Source: an uncultured Erysipelotrichaceae bacterium
GTDB lineage: Bacteria > Bacillota_I > Bacilli_A > Erysipelotrichales > Erysipelotrichaceae
Reading direction: 5' to 3'
Assembly: GCA_947385085.1 (NCBI GenBank)
Contig: CANDJN010000009.1
Location: forward strand, 1-62,824
DNA length: 62,824 nt
The notes beneath the pieces were generated by a model. It did not search any database, was not told where the DNA came from, and was given only the letters and a program-made list of their open reading frames with translations. Every line of letters starts with the position of its first letter. The first letter of the stretch is position 1. The position numbers and the translations under genes are program-made. Below, piece after piece: positions 34,711 through 43,787 of the stretch.

Positions 34711-35405
34711 TCCACTTCCTTTATACTAATTGGGTTTTCATTTTCTATGATTTCAGTAATTTCCCCATTTCGCAAACGTATTATTTTGTCTGCTGCCTTT
34801 GCAATGTTGGCATTATGGGTAACTATAATTGCGGTCTTTTGATATTCCCTACATATATTTTGTATGAGATCTAAAACCATACAGCCCGTTTCACTATCCA
34901 AAGCACCCGTAGGTTCATCACAAAGAAGAATTTCAGGATTTTTAGAAACTGCACGGGCAATAGAAACTCTCTGTTGTTCACCACCTGATAACTGGTTTGG
35001 AAATTTCTTTAAATGTTGTTTCAATCCAACTCTTTTTAAAATGGTAGTAGGTTCAAGAATATCCTCTTTAATATCTTTCATTAAAGCAACATTCTCATAG
35101 ACAGTTAAGGTAGGTATCAGATTATAAAACTGAAAAATAAAACCTATCTTATTTGCTCTATAATCAGCTAAATTTCGTTCATTCATTGCGGATAAATTTG
35201 TGTCATTGACTGTGATTTCACCAGAACTTAAGGTATCAATACCACCTAAAATATTAAGCAAGGTACTTTTACCAGCACCAGATTGTCCTAGTATTACAAC
35301 AAATTCTCCTTTGTTAATTTCGAAATTCACATGATTTAATGCGTATATTTTTTTAGCACCATTTTCATATATTTTAGATACGTTTTTTGCAAGTATCATA
35401 GCCAT
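34704..35405 (-). CDS. ABC transporter ATP-binding protein
   Basis: 233 aa from the ATG at 35405; GAAAGGA lies 9 bases upstream, whereas it touches the first ATG at 35414. Walker A GQSGAGKSTLL, signature LSGGEQQRVSIARA, Walker B ILLCDEPTGALD and the switch His in IVTHN. This belongs to the LolD/MacB-type ATPases that pair with FtsX-type permeases, encoded next. It energises the permease at the cytosolic face. Confidence 0.92.
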   Translation of the reverse strand: MAMILAKNVSKIYENGAKKIYALNHVNFEINKGEFVVILGQSGAGKSTLLNILGGIDTLSSGEITVNDTNLSAMNERNLADYRANKIGFIFQFYNLIPTLTVYENVALMKDIKEDILEPTTILKRVGLKQHLKKFPNQLSGGEQQRVSIARAVSKNPEILLCDEPTGALDSETGCMVLDLIQNICREYQKTAIIVTHNANIAKAADKIIRLRNGEITEIIENENPISIKEVEW

Positions 35406-35479
35406 AAATTTCATTCCTTTCTAAAAAAAGAGCATAAGAAAAACACGTACATAAAAGAACAGAAATTATGCAAGCGTTT

Positions 35480-36064
35480 TTATTTCATTTGACCAATGAA
35501 GCCAGTACAGAATAAGCGGAACAACTTTATAAACTCTGCTTTAGCGTCATTGATATTGTCATGTTCGATTAAGACGTGTTTTAAACAGTCTGCCAGTACA
35601 TCAATTACGATTTTAGAATAGTGAGCGTTCTCTTTCATGTAAATATGTTGCTGTAAATGCTCCTGTAATTCTTCTATGAATTTTTCTTTTCGTTCTAGTA
35701 AAGATGAACTTTCTAATTTCAATATGATGACGATACGTTTATCAAGAAAACCTATAAATTCACTTTTATCAAAAAATTCTTCTAAGTGTTCTGCATAGTA
35801 TAAAGCTTCCTTTTGTGTCAGAGGACGTTTTATTTCATTTTCAAAATGCTGTTTCATCAAATTCTCGATGTTGTCAAAAACGGGTATAAGAATTGTCTGC
35901 AATAAAACTTCCTTGTTTTTAAAGTAGTGATATATGTTCCCAATCGTAGTGTTTGCCTTATATGCAATCACTCTCATAGATACATTTTCATACCCCTTTC
36001 TCATAAATTCATTTGTCGCTACGTCTATGATAGTTTGTCTTATTTCTTCTTTTTTTACTTGCAC
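35480..36064 (-). CDS. TetR-family regulator of the adjacent ABC transporter
   Basis: 194 aa from a GTG at 36064 with GGAGGTGAT upstream. The N-terminal HTH is complete: IIDVATNEFMRKGYENVSMRVIAYKAN followed by IGNIYHYFKNKEVLL. The C-terminal ligand domain is helical and not assignable. It is encoded just upstream of the ATPase and permease on the same strand, so it probably represses its own operon until a substrate of the exporter binds. Confidence 0.85.
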   Translation of the reverse strand: MQVKKEEIRQTIIDVATNEFMRKGYENVSMRVIAYKANTTIGNIYHYFKNKEVLLQTILIPVFDNIENLMKQHFENEIKRPLTQKEALYYAEHLEEFFDKSEFIGFLDKRIVIILKLESSSLLERKEKFIEELQEHLQQHIYMKENAHYSKIVIDVLADCLKHVLIEHDNINDAKAEFIKLFRLFCTGFIGQMK

Positions 36065-36381
36065 AATATCACCTCCATAACTACATGATATGGGAAATTA
36101 AAAATGATTTCAATAGATGCATGTTATTAAAAATCAGAAGTTAAAAAGTGTTCATTTTTGAAAAATACATCACCCCTTTATTTCTCTTGATTACCCCAAA
36201 ACAGTTAAGAAAAAGTTCTGTCAAGAGCCTTGCCGTCATATTCACGATCTTCTTTTCCATGATGACTTGTTATATCTCAATTTGTAGATTTATTGTGAAT
36301 TAAAGCTGCATAAACATAGTAAAAATATCGGCATAACTAAAGGGAAGCACCAATCCCTGTACCATGTCCGACATAGTAAAA
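36065..36381. other. AT-rich region upstream of the TetR/ABC module
   Basis: No gene is seen in this stretch. It must contain the promoter and operator of the TetR gene on the minus strand. I see no clear long palindrome to name as the operator. Confidence 0.3.
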
Positions 36382-36418
36382 AACAGCGGATTATCGATAT
36401 CGATAATCCGTTGTTTCT
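36380..36418 (-). terminator. Terminator of the zinc-ribbon protein gene
   Basis: CGGATTATCGAT is followed directly by its exact complement, a 24-base perfect palindrome, extended by flanking pairs. On the minus strand T-rich sequence follows. Confidence 0.8.
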
Positions 36419-36814
36419 TTACGTATGCGCATCAAATCGGTTATGACACTTGGCGCATGTTATCACAATGTCTCCCTTGCCCTTTGGTACCCGTAAACGC
36501 TGTGAACACTTGGGACATTTGAAGTATTTATGGGTCTTGCGATCGCGAAAGCGTTCTTGCTTATCCTTAAACCAGTTTCGTACCGGCGCATATAGCTTCA
36601 TAAACGCTTGGTTTTCGGCTCTGCGCTTATAAATGTTGCGGCTCAAAATTCGATAGTAACAGCACACAAGCAGCAGCGCATAAATCACCCACATATGCGG
36701 CCAGCCCAGCCATAGATTGAGTATCGCTAAACAGACAAAGATAATCATGAGGAAAGTACCGAGCTGATCTGCCCCATAACGTCCGTAAAGCATTTTTTGA
36801 AGCCATTGTTTCAT
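36419..36814 (-). CDS. Small membrane protein with zinc ribbon
   Basis: 131 aa. Two membrane segments near residues 18-56 are followed by a basic linker (RNWFKDKQERFRDRKTHK) and a C-terminal zinc ribbon with two CxxC pairs (CPKCSQRL and CAKCHNRF). This architecture is common among uncharacterised Bacillota proteins. The ribbon is probably on the cytosolic side. It has its own terminator and lies downstream of clpB on the same strand. No function can be given. Confidence 0.7.
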   Translation of the reverse strand: MKQWLQKMLYGRYGADQLGTFLMIIFVCLAILNLWLGWPHMWVIYALLLVCCYYRILSRNIYKRRAENQAFMKLYAPVRNWFKDKQERFRDRKTHKYFKCPKCSQRLRVPKGKGDIVITCAKCHNRFDAHT

Positions 36815-36885
36815 CCCATAACATCTCCATTCCTAATGGTACTATGATAGCACAATGACGATGAAAGTTCAAAGTGCTTAAAAGC

Positions 36886-39450
36886 TTATTCTGCGCTGCC
36901 TTTTACCACCGCTGCCTGATAGGCTCCGTTTTGATAGCGCACGATGATTTCATCCTGCCTGTCTGCGCCATCTTCCAATATTTTTTTCGCAATCAGCGTT
37001 TCAATATTACGTTGAATATAGCGCTTCATCGGACGGGCTCCGTACAGGGGATCTACACCCTGTGCCGCAATCGCCGCATAAACATCCGGTTCTACGGTTA
37101 ATTTCATATCACGGCGTGCCAATCGCTCCTGAAGTTCTTTGATGAATTTATGCGCAATTTTTTCAAACATCGTATCATCCAATGCGTTGAAAACGATAAT
37201 TTCATCAATTCGATTCACAAACTCCGGCTTAAAGAAATGCTTAACCTCATTTTTATAGCTCTCTTCCCTGGTTTGCGGATCATCAAAAGCATATTGAGCG
37301 CCAAGGTTGCTCGTCATGATTAACAGCGTGTTTTTGAAATCCACGGTAACGCCTTTGGAATCGGTAATACGCCCGTCATCGAGAATTTGTAGTAACACGT
37401 TAAACACATCGGGATGTGCCTTTTCTACTTCATCAAACAATACGATGGAATATGGATTACGGCGCACTGCTTCACTTAGCTGACCGCCTTCCTCATATCC
37501 AACATATCCGGGAGGCGCACCGATCAAGCGGGAAACGCTGTGCTTTTCCATATATTCGCTCATATCGATGCGAATAATATGAGCTTCACTGTCAAACAAC
37601 TGCTCTGCCAGTGCCTTTGCGACCTCGGTCTTGCCGACGCCGGTGGGACCAAGAAACAGGAAGCTTCCGATCGGACGATTGGCATCCTGAATCTGCGCCT
37701 TGGAGCGAAGAATAGCATCACTCACCAGCGTCAAAGCCTGCGGCTGTCCTACTACGCGTTGTTCTAACGCCTCTTTCAGCTGTAACAGCTTCTTTCGTTC
37801 ACTCTCGACAAGCCGCGTCACCTCAATGCCGGTCCACTTGGATACAATTCGAGCAATCAGCTCCTCGTTGACAATCTCCTGAATCAAGGCATCAGCCTTC
37901 ACCTCGGTGCGCTGTTGAGCAATCCGTTTTTCCAGCTGTGGTATAGTTTCATACTGTAAGCGGGCCGCTTCCTCATAGCGTGCTTCGTTCTGCGCCTGTT
38001 CCAAATCCAAGCGCGCCTTTTCTAAACGGATTTTAGCATTCTTATTTTCTTCCAGCTTTACCTTCTCATCTTCCCATTGGGTAAACAGTTTAGATTTTTC
38101 CTCCTGAAGTTCCGCAAGCTCTTGATGAATCGCTTCCCTACGCTCAGCAGCTTTCTTGTCTTCCTCTTGTTTCAATGCGGTCTCTTCAATTTGAAGCTGC
38201 ATGATTTTACGCTGAAGCGCGTCCAGTTCCTGCGGCATAGATTCCATTTCCACCCGTAAGGTTGCGCATGCTTCATCAATCAAATCAATCGCCTTGTCCG
38301 GTAAAAAGCGATCGGTGATATAGCGCTGGGAAAGCGTTGCCGCCGCCAAGATTGCCTCGTCCAAAATCTTCACACCGTGATACGATTCGAAGCGATCCTT
38401 TAACCCACGCAGAATCGAAATCGTATCCTCAACCGTCGGCTCTTGTACCATTACTCGCTGAAAGCGCCGTTCCAGAGCCGCATCCTTTTCGATATACTGG
38501 CGATATTCATCAAACGTCGTAGCGCCGATACAGCGCAACTCACCGCGTGCCAGCATCGGCTTCAATAAGTTGGCGGCATCCATGGAGCCTTCGCTCTTGC
38601 CGGCGCCGACCAGATTATGCAGCTCATCAATAAACAGGATGATACCGCCATTCGCCTGCTTTACTTCATTTAAAATCGCCTTTAAGCGTTCCTCAAACTC
38701 ACCGCGATACTTCGCACCGGCAATCAGTGCGCCCATATCCAGCTCCATCAGTTTCTTATCCTTTAATGACTGCGGCACATCCCCCTTCATAATCCGCCAT
38801 GCGATCCCCTCCACTACCGCCGTTTTACCAACACCTGGTTCACCGATTAAAACAGGATTGTTTTTGGTCTTTCGCGATAGAATCTGCATCACTCGTCGGA
38901 TTTCCTCATCACGGCCGATAATCGGATCAATATGACCATTCTTTACTTCTTCAACCAAATCACGACCATATTTAGAGAGCGCCTCAATATTCGTTTCCGC
39001 ATTAGGACTGTCCATTTTCATCCCGCCGCGCCGTTTTAATTCCGCTTCCTTACAAGCACTCTCCGTTAATGAAAACGTGCGTACGAGCTGTTTGGCTATA
39101 TAAGACTTATGAAACATCAAGGCAATCCATACCGACGCCACACTGATATAGGCTTCGTTGATCTCATCACTCCACGTCTCTGCCTTAGTAAAGCATTCAC
39201 CAACCGCATTGGATAGCTGTGGGTTGACATTTTCACAAACAGCGATGCGCTTCATTTCCGCATCAATGATTTGCACAGCCTTCTCTTTATCAATATGAAG
39301 CCGCAAAAATAAGCCATCCAGCACATCATCCGCAAAGATTGCCTTCAATAAATGAATAGAATCCACAGTGGAATGATGAGCGCTGCGACAGATTTCAACT
39401 GCGCTCATGATGATTGCCTGTAGTTTTTCTGACATTCTTTCAAAGTTCAT
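36886..39450 (-). CDS. clpB: Disaggregating chaperone ClpB (Hsp100)
   Basis: 854 aa, full length. An N-domain (1-145), then NBD1 with Walker A GEPGVGKT, a coiled-coil middle domain (about 400-520, RLEKARLDLEQAQNE region), and NBD2 with Walker A GPTGVGKT and Walker B VLFDEVEKAH. It resolves protein aggregates with DnaK. AGGAGG is 7 bases before the ATG. Two CIRCE operators and a strong promoter precede it, tying it to HrcA encoded at the right end of the window. Confidence 0.96.
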   Translation of the reverse strand: MNFERMSEKLQAIIMSAVEICRSAHHSTVDSIHLLKAIFADDVLDGLFLRLHIDKEKAVQIIDAEMKRIAVCENVNPQLSNAVGECFTKAETWSDEINEAYISVASVWIALMFHKSYIAKQLVRTFSLTESACKEAELKRRGGMKMDSPNAETNIEALSKYGRDLVEEVKNGHIDPIIGRDEEIRRVMQILSRKTKNNPVLIGEPGVGKTAVVEGIAWRIMKGDVPQSLKDKKLMELDMGALIAGAKYRGEFEERLKAILNEVKQANGGIILFIDELHNLVGAGKSEGSMDAANLLKPMLARGELRCIGATTFDEYRQYIEKDAALERRFQRVMVQEPTVEDTISILRGLKDRFESYHGVKILDEAILAAATLSQRYITDRFLPDKAIDLIDEACATLRVEMESMPQELDALQRKIMQLQIEETALKQEEDKKAAERREAIHQELAELQEEKSKLFTQWEDEKVKLEENKNAKIRLEKARLDLEQAQNEARYEEAARLQYETIPQLEKRIAQQRTEVKADALIQEIVNEELIARIVSKWTGIEVTRLVESERKKLLQLKEALEQRVVGQPQALTLVSDAILRSKAQIQDANRPIGSFLFLGPTGVGKTEVAKALAEQLFDSEAHIIRIDMSEYMEKHSVSRLIGAPPGYVGYEEGGQLSEAVRRNPYSIVLFDEVEKAHPDVFNVLLQILDDGRITDSKGVTVDFKNTLLIMTSNLGAQYAFDDPQTREESYKNEVKHFFKPEFVNRIDEIIVFNALDDTMFEKIAHKFIKELQERLARRDMKLTVEPDVYAAIAAQGVDPLYGARPMKRYIQRNIETLIAKKILEDGADRQDEIIVRYQNGAYQAAVVKGSAE

Positions 39451-39463
39451 CGCAATTCCTCCT

Positions 39464-39490
39464 TTAGCACTCTTTATACTCGACTGCTAA
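39464..39490. promoter_or_regulatory. CIRCE element 1 of clpB
   Basis: TTAGCACTC, nine bases, GACTGCTAA: one mismatch to the HrcA consensus TTAGCACTC-N9-GAGTGCTAA. It lies between the promoter and the clpB start, in the transcribed leader. Confidence 0.9.
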
Positions 39491-39494
39491 TCAT

Positions 39495-39522
39495 AGTATA
39501 TCACACTTTTTAGCACTGTCAA
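39495..39522 (-). promoter_or_regulatory. clpB promoter
   Basis: On the minus strand TTGACA (39517-39522), 16 bases, TATACT (39495-39500). The -35 lies inside CIRCE element 2, so HrcA binding would block polymerase. Confidence 0.85.
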
Positions 39523-39536
39523 TACATGAGTGCTAA
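39510..39536. promoter_or_regulatory. CIRCE element 2 of clpB
   Basis: TTAGCACTG, nine bases, GAGTGCTAA: one mismatch to consensus, overlapping the -35 box. Confidence 0.92.
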
Positions 39537-39718
39537 TTTTTCAATCATTTTTTGCTTCACTTATAGAATGACTTATAATAGCATTTTCATCACACAATTC
39601 TCCATAAAAAATTGAAATTTAAACGATAGACAAACGATATACTATAGGTGGTAAGAAAAATATCTTACCTATCATTTCCTTCCCTTATTATTTCATTATT
39701 TTTCCCTTTCTTTAATCA
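39537..39718. other. AT-rich spacer between clpB and trxA
   Basis: No gene or clear signal was found here; together with the clpB control region it makes the roughly 310-base gap. Confidence 0.3.
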
Positions 39719-39762
39719 TAAAAAGAACGATGGATCCTATGGATGCATCGTTCTTTTTGTTT
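39719..39762 (-). terminator. trxA terminator
   Basis: AAAGAACGATG pairs with CATCGTTCTTT over a 13-base loop, with T or A runs on both sides, so it may work both ways. Confidence 0.85.
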
Positions 39763-39764
39763 GC

Positions 39765-40082
39765 TTATTTTTCCCAATATGGCTGTAATGCCGCTTCTAA
39801 TGCCGCTTGTGGCTGATAGCCTTGAATCTGCTTAACCGCTTTACCGTTTTGAAACAAAATCATCGTCGGCACCGACATGATCGAAAAGCGCATTGCCAAA
39901 TCATTGCTTTGATCTACATCGACCTTTACGATATGTACCTTATCGCCCCATTTTGCTGCGCTTGCCTCTAACACTGGCGCTAACATTTTACATGGTCCGC
40001 ACCAAGTCGCAAAGAAATCCACCAGCACCAGCGGTTTGCTTCCGATCAAAGCGTCAAATTCCTTGCTGTTAATGATTTCCAT
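39765..40082 (-). CDS. trxA: Thioredoxin
   Basis: 105 aa, normal size. Active site WCGPCKML and the cis-proline segment SVPTMILFQNG. It reduces disulfides in cytosolic proteins. AAGGAGGG lies before the ATG. An inverted repeat spans its -10 region (separate entry). No thioredoxin reductase is in the window. Confidence 0.95.
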   Translation of the reverse strand: MEIINSKEFDALIGSKPLVLVDFFATWCGPCKMLAPVLEASAAKWGDKVHIVKVDVDQSNDLAMRFSIMSVPTMILFQNGKAVKQIQGYQPQAALEAALQPYWEK

Positions 40083-40100
40083 AAAAACCCTCCTTGATTA

Positions 40101-40136
40101 TTTTTTCAATGATAGTATACCACATTATTGAAAAAA
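40101..40136. promoter_or_regulatory. Palindrome spanning the trxA promoter
   Basis: TTTTTTCAATGAT (40101-40113) and ATTATTGAAAAAA (40124-40136) are inverted repeats with one mismatch. The minus-strand extended -10 TGGTATACT sits between them (TATACT at 40114-40119). This placement suits a repressor operator; the regulator is unknown. Confidence 0.5.
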
Positions 40137-40141
40137 AGCAG

Positions 40142-41026
40142 CTACTTTGCCCAATCCACGTATTGTGCTATCGTCTGGGCAACGCCATCCGCTTCATTGC
40201 TTGGACAGATTTCATTCGCAATAGCGAACACAGAATCCAAGCCATTCGCCATCGCAACGCCATGTCCTGCCCACTCGAGCATCTCCAGATCGTTGTCACC
40301 ATCGCCAAATGCCACAACCGAGTCCGCATCTATGTTTAATGAAGCACATAGCCGTTGTAGTGCAGCTCCCTTGGTAACACCCTTGGGCATCACCTCCAGC
40401 CATCCCGGACTTGTTAAACCGATCCAGTAATCGTTCTCCAGTTCTTTACGAATCGCCGGCAACAGCTTATGCATACGTTCAGGTAAATGGGAAACGGCCA
40501 ATTTATTCATCGTGGGCGGCAGTTCATCGGCGCAATGTATTGTTACCTGGTGAGGATAACCGATGCGATTATCCATGATAAAGGTAAAAGCGCCGCCCGT
40601 CCATGGCCAGTCATCCGGTATGTGATGCTCTTTGCGATAACGGATTTTTTCTGCCATCATAGACTCGGGAATGTAGTCGTAAATGAAATCATCTCCCATG
40701 GCCTGCATCTCTACTTCATAGGGCAATAATTTGGTAAAAATCTTTTTGACTTCCTGTCCCTTCATTTCATAATAGCGCGTGCGATGATCGTTACAGCATT
40801 CATAAACAGCCATACCGTTCACCTCAATCAAATACCCGCCATAGCGTTCCATCTGTAATTGCTTGGCATACGGCAACAGCTTGCGATAATTGCGACCGCT
40901 GGCAAGCACTAGCCTCATCCCCTGCTTTTGCGCTTGCGTTAATACATCTATCGTATATTGAGATATCGTATTATCACTTCGCAATAAGGTACCATCCATA
41001 TCTGTTACGATGAGTTTTACCGTCAT
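40142..41026 (-). CDS. HAD-superfamily Cof-type phosphatase
   Basis: 294 aa HAD subfamily IIB. Motif I DMDGTLLRSDN, motif II LASGRN, motif III Lys in PKGVTKGAAL and motif IV FGDGDNDLEML are complete. Such enzymes dephosphorylate sugar phosphates, nucleotides or cofactors; the substrate cannot be told. A paralogue lies at 41610-42464, on the other side of ybaK. Confidence 0.9.
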   Translation of the reverse strand: MTVKLIVTDMDGTLLRSDNTISQYTIDVLTQAQKQGMRLVLASGRNYRKLLPYAKQLQMERYGGYLIEVNGMAVYECCNDHRTRYYEMKGQEVKKIFTKLLPYEVEMQAMGDDFIYDYIPESMMAEKIRYRKEHHIPDDWPWTGGAFTFIMDNRIGYPHQVTIHCADELPPTMNKLAVSHLPERMHKLLPAIRKELENDYWIGLTSPGWLEVMPKGVTKGAALQRLCASLNIDADSVVAFGDGDNDLEMLEWAGHGVAMANGLDSVFAIANEICPSNEADGVAQTIAQYVDWAK

Positions 41027-41084
41027 AGCTTACCTCCCTTTGTACTTGTTAGATTATACAAGAAAATACCCAAAAGAAAAAGAC

Positions 41085-41114
41085 TTGAACACCCTTTTTG
41101 GTTCATGTTATACT
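41085..41114 (+). promoter_or_regulatory. ybaK promoter, suggesting a leaderless mRNA
   Basis: TTGAAC (41085-41090), 18 bases, TATACT (41109-41114). Expected transcription start is at or next to the ATG at 41122. Confidence 0.6.
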
Positions 41115-41121
41115 TACTGAC

Positions 41122-41625
41122 ATGAAAAAGCTAGCCAAAACCAATGCCATGCGCATTCTTGATCAAGCCAAAATCCCTTATCACATACAGTGCTATGAAC
41201 AAGATCAGCCCGATCGTGACTATGGTCTTTCCATAGCCGCAATGTTAAATGAGGATCCCAATCGTGTATTTAAAACACTCATTACAGAAACAAATGATCA
41301 TCATGTTTTTGTGTTCGCACTGCCGGTGAATTGTGAGCTGGATTTAAAAAAAGCCGCAAGAGCCGTACAGGTAAAAAGTCTTGCCCTTGTTCCGGTTAAA
41401 TCGATCTTTGCCCTCAGCGGCTATGTTCGCGGCGGCTGTTCGATTATCGGTATGAAAAAGCAGTATCCTACGATCATTCATGAATCTGCTTTGCGTTATG
41501 AAACAATATTTATCAGCGGAGGAAAAATCGGTGTTCAATTAGAAGCGAATCCTCATGCCATGATGGCATTTATTAAAGCACAAAGCGCCGATATTGTCTT
41601 TACCTCAAATCATGATTCGCTTTGA
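41122..41625 (+). CDS. ybaK: YbaK/EbsC-type aminoacyl-tRNA deacylase
   Basis: 167 aa from the ATG at 41122. The longer frame from 41098 starts ahead of the -10 and is excluded. It opens KKLAKTNAMRILDQAKIPYHI and contains FKTLITE, KKAARAVQVKSLALV and GYVRGGCSIIGMKK, all typical of the YbaK family, which hydrolyses Cys-tRNA(Pro). It lacks a ribosome-binding site and is probably leaderless. Its 3' end overlaps the convergent phosphatase gene by 16 bases. Confidence 0.9.
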   Translation: MKKLAKTNAMRILDQAKIPYHIQCYEQDQPDRDYGLSIAAMLNEDPNRVFKTLITETNDHHVFVFALPVNCELDLKKAARAVQVKSLALVPVKSIFALSGYVRGGCSIIGMKKQYPTIIHESALRYETIFISGGKIGVQLEANPHAMMAFIKAQSADIVFTSNHDSL

Positions 41626-42464
41626 AACACATAGCGATCAAGCGCCTTGGCAATCCCGTTATCCATATTGGTGTCGGTTACCTGCCAAGCCTTTGCCTTG
41701 ACCGTATCCATCGCATTACCCATCGCAATGCTGTGGGGAATCATCTCCATCATTGATATATCATTCTCGGCATCGCCAAAGCATAAGATATTTTCCTTCG
41801 GGATGTTGTTTTCTGCCGCAATGTGCAAAATCGCATTGCCTTTACTAACACCCTTGGGCATGATTTCAATCCATGTCGAGCCTACACATACCAATTCATA
41901 ATCCGATAATTCAGCGCGCATTTGCGCCAAATGACGCTGAAAAAACGGAATTCGCTGAATGTAAATGCACTTGTTAATATCCTGAGGAATCTCATAATTG
42001 ACATCGCGAATACGGATATAATGACGCTTACCTTGTTTCAGGCCATAATCCCGCGCTATCCCCTCAAACAAAAAGCTGGCTTTTTTGATCAGCTTCATCT
42101 TCAAAGGAATGAAGTCATAAATATCATAGCCGCAAAAACAAAGCGCTTCGCAGCCGTATTTTTTTGCTGTACGCAAAATAAGCTTCGCATCCTTAGCGCC
42201 CAATACCTCATCAACCCAATACTCCTTTTTGGCAAAGCTGTAGACAATCTGTCCATTGACGCCTGCGATATAATGATTTCCTTCCTCCAAGTGCAGTGCT
42301 TCACTGACAAAATCCACACCGCCCTTATCTCTCCCCGTTGCCAGGATGATCATAATGCCCTGTTCTTGTGCACGTAATAAGCTTTTCAGCGTAACCGGAT
42401 CCACCGTTTGATCATCGCGCAGCAGCGTTCCATCCATATCCATCGCAATACATTGAATTTTCAT
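41610..42464 (-). CDS. HAD-superfamily Cof-type phosphatase
   Basis: 284 aa, HAD IIB. Motif I DMDGTLLRDDQ, motif II LATGRD, Lys in PKGVSKGNAI and motif IV FGDAENDISMM. It is related to but distinct from the enzyme at 40142-41026. Probably a general sugar- or cofactor-phosphate phosphatase. AGGAAAGGAT precedes the ATG. The 3' end overlaps ybaK. Confidence 0.9.
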   Translation of the reverse strand: MKIQCIAMDMDGTLLRDDQTVDPVTLKSLLRAQEQGIMIILATGRDKGGVDFVSEALHLEEGNHYIAGVNGQIVYSFAKKEYWVDEVLGAKDAKLILRTAKKYGCEALCFCGYDIYDFIPLKMKLIKKASFLFEGIARDYGLKQGKRHYIRIRDVNYEIPQDINKCIYIQRIPFFQRHLAQMRAELSDYELVCVGSTWIEIMPKGVSKGNAILHIAAENNIPKENILCFGDAENDISMMEMIPHSIAMGNAMDTVKAKAWQVTDTNMDNGIAKALDRYVFQSES

Positions 42465-42481
42465 AGTTTATCCTTTCCTTA

Positions 42482-42509
42482 AAAAATGTCAAAAGCAACC
42501 TTTTGACAT
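42482..42509 (-). terminator. mreB terminator
   Basis: AATGTCAAAAG pairs with CTTTTGACATT over a four-base loop, followed by TTTT; it touches the stop codon. Confidence 0.92.
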
Positions 42510-43483
42510 TATAGATTTTTTAACATTTTCATACAACCATCCACGACACAGTTGAGTGGATTCTCCGCCACATATACCGGTATTTTCAGTTCCTGCTTTA
42601 ACAGTGCGTCAAAATTGCGCAGCAGCGCACCACCGCCGGTCATCACCAAGCCGCGCGTCATAATATCGGCTGCCAGCTCCGGAGGAGATACATCCAATAC
42701 GGTTTTGCATGCTTTTACGATTTCCATCAAGCTGGCGTGAATGCATTCCGCGATTTCCGCATCACTGATGGTAATTGATACAGGTAAGCCGGTGGTTAAG
42801 TCGCGACCGCTGACATTCATCGTCTTGGAATCCTCAGGATCAACCATAGCACAACCGATTTCCATTTTAATTTTCTCAGCAGTCATTTCGCCGATCGATA
42901 GTTTCTTTTCCAGACGCATAAAATCCGTGATGTTTTTATTTAGGCGGTTGCCAGCTACCTTAATCGAAGCCGAGCATACAATATCACCCAGGGAAATCAC
43001 TGCTACATCAGTCGTTCCTCCGCCGATATCCAGCACAAAGCTAGCGAGCGGCTGACCGATATCCAAATCCGCACCTACCGCTGCCACCTTCGGTTCTTCC
43101 TCAATGTATACCTTCTTAGCACCCGCATGATACGCACAATCGCGAATCGCATTGCGTTCCACACCGGTAATATTGGTGGGACAACAGATTAAAATCTCAT
43201 TGCGGCTGAACATCTTCTTCAAATCGCACTTTTTGAAAAAATGTGCCAGCATCATATCCGTTGCTTCATAATCCGCAACGACACCATCCTTCAGTGGATA
43301 AATAGTCTGTAAATTGCCCGGCGTTTTTCCAACCATCGCCTTGGCCTGCGCACCGGCTGCGATACATTTATGTGATTCTTTATCCACCGTAATGACACTT
43401 GGTTCATTAACAATAACTCCTTCATTATCCACGCATATTAATAAATTGGTCGTGCCCAGATCAATTCCTATCTTCTTTACCAT
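42509..43483 (-). CDS. mreB: Rod-shape determining actin homologue MreB/Mbl
   Basis: 324 aa actin-fold protein. Phosphate 1 IGIDLGTTNLLICV, phosphate 2 LDIGGGTTDVAVISLG, and the adenosine site GLVMTGGGALLRNFDALL are present. It polymerises under the membrane and guides lateral wall synthesis. It stands alone, without mreC or mreD, so it may be the Mbl or MreBH type rather than the main operon copy. Confidence 0.9.
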   Translation of the reverse strand: MVKKIGIDLGTTNLLICVDNEGVIVNEPSVITVDKESHKCIAAGAQAKAMVGKTPGNLQTIYPLKDGVVADYEATDMMLAHFFKKCDLKKMFSRNEILICCPTNITGVERNAIRDCAYHAGAKKVYIEEEPKVAAVGADLDIGQPLASFVLDIGGGTTDVAVISLGDIVCSASIKVAGNRLNKNITDFMRLEKKLSIGEMTAEKIKMEIGCAMVDPEDSKTMNVSGRDLTTGLPVSITISDAEIAECIHASLMEIVKACKTVLDVSPPELAADIMTRGLVMTGGGALLRNFDALLKQELKIPVYVAENPLNCVVDGCMKMLKNL

Positions 43484-43787
43484 GGCGCTCTCCTTTATCT
43501 TTTATATCATGATTGCCGTCTGTACCAATATTATAACACTTACCTTCCGACAATGTGTATGCTTTTTCCAACTTTTTCTTTGCTTTTCGACAACTTTTCC
43601 TATTGTACACAATCCTAAACGCTTTACTAATGAAAAACAATGGCTCTAACATTGATGAACTGATAATTGTTTCCACAGGGTTCACCTATATGCTATAATG
43701 TAAATGAAAACAACGCATGAAAAACGTATTTACTTGATCTTATGAATAATATAACCATTTTCAATACAAAAGATCGGAGGTAGTGAT
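43484..43787. other. Divergent promoter region of mreB and a small membrane protein
   Basis: Plus strand: extended -10 TGCTATAAT ending at 43699, giving an approximately 80-base leader. Minus strand: TGTTATAAT as an extended -10 for mreB. No gene is seen. Confidence 0.5.

Noticed and set aside
42509..43483. Possible DnaK-like or cell-division FtsA identity
   Set aside because: Actin-fold motifs and length fit MreB/Mbl; FtsA-specific insertion and DnaK substrate domain are absent.
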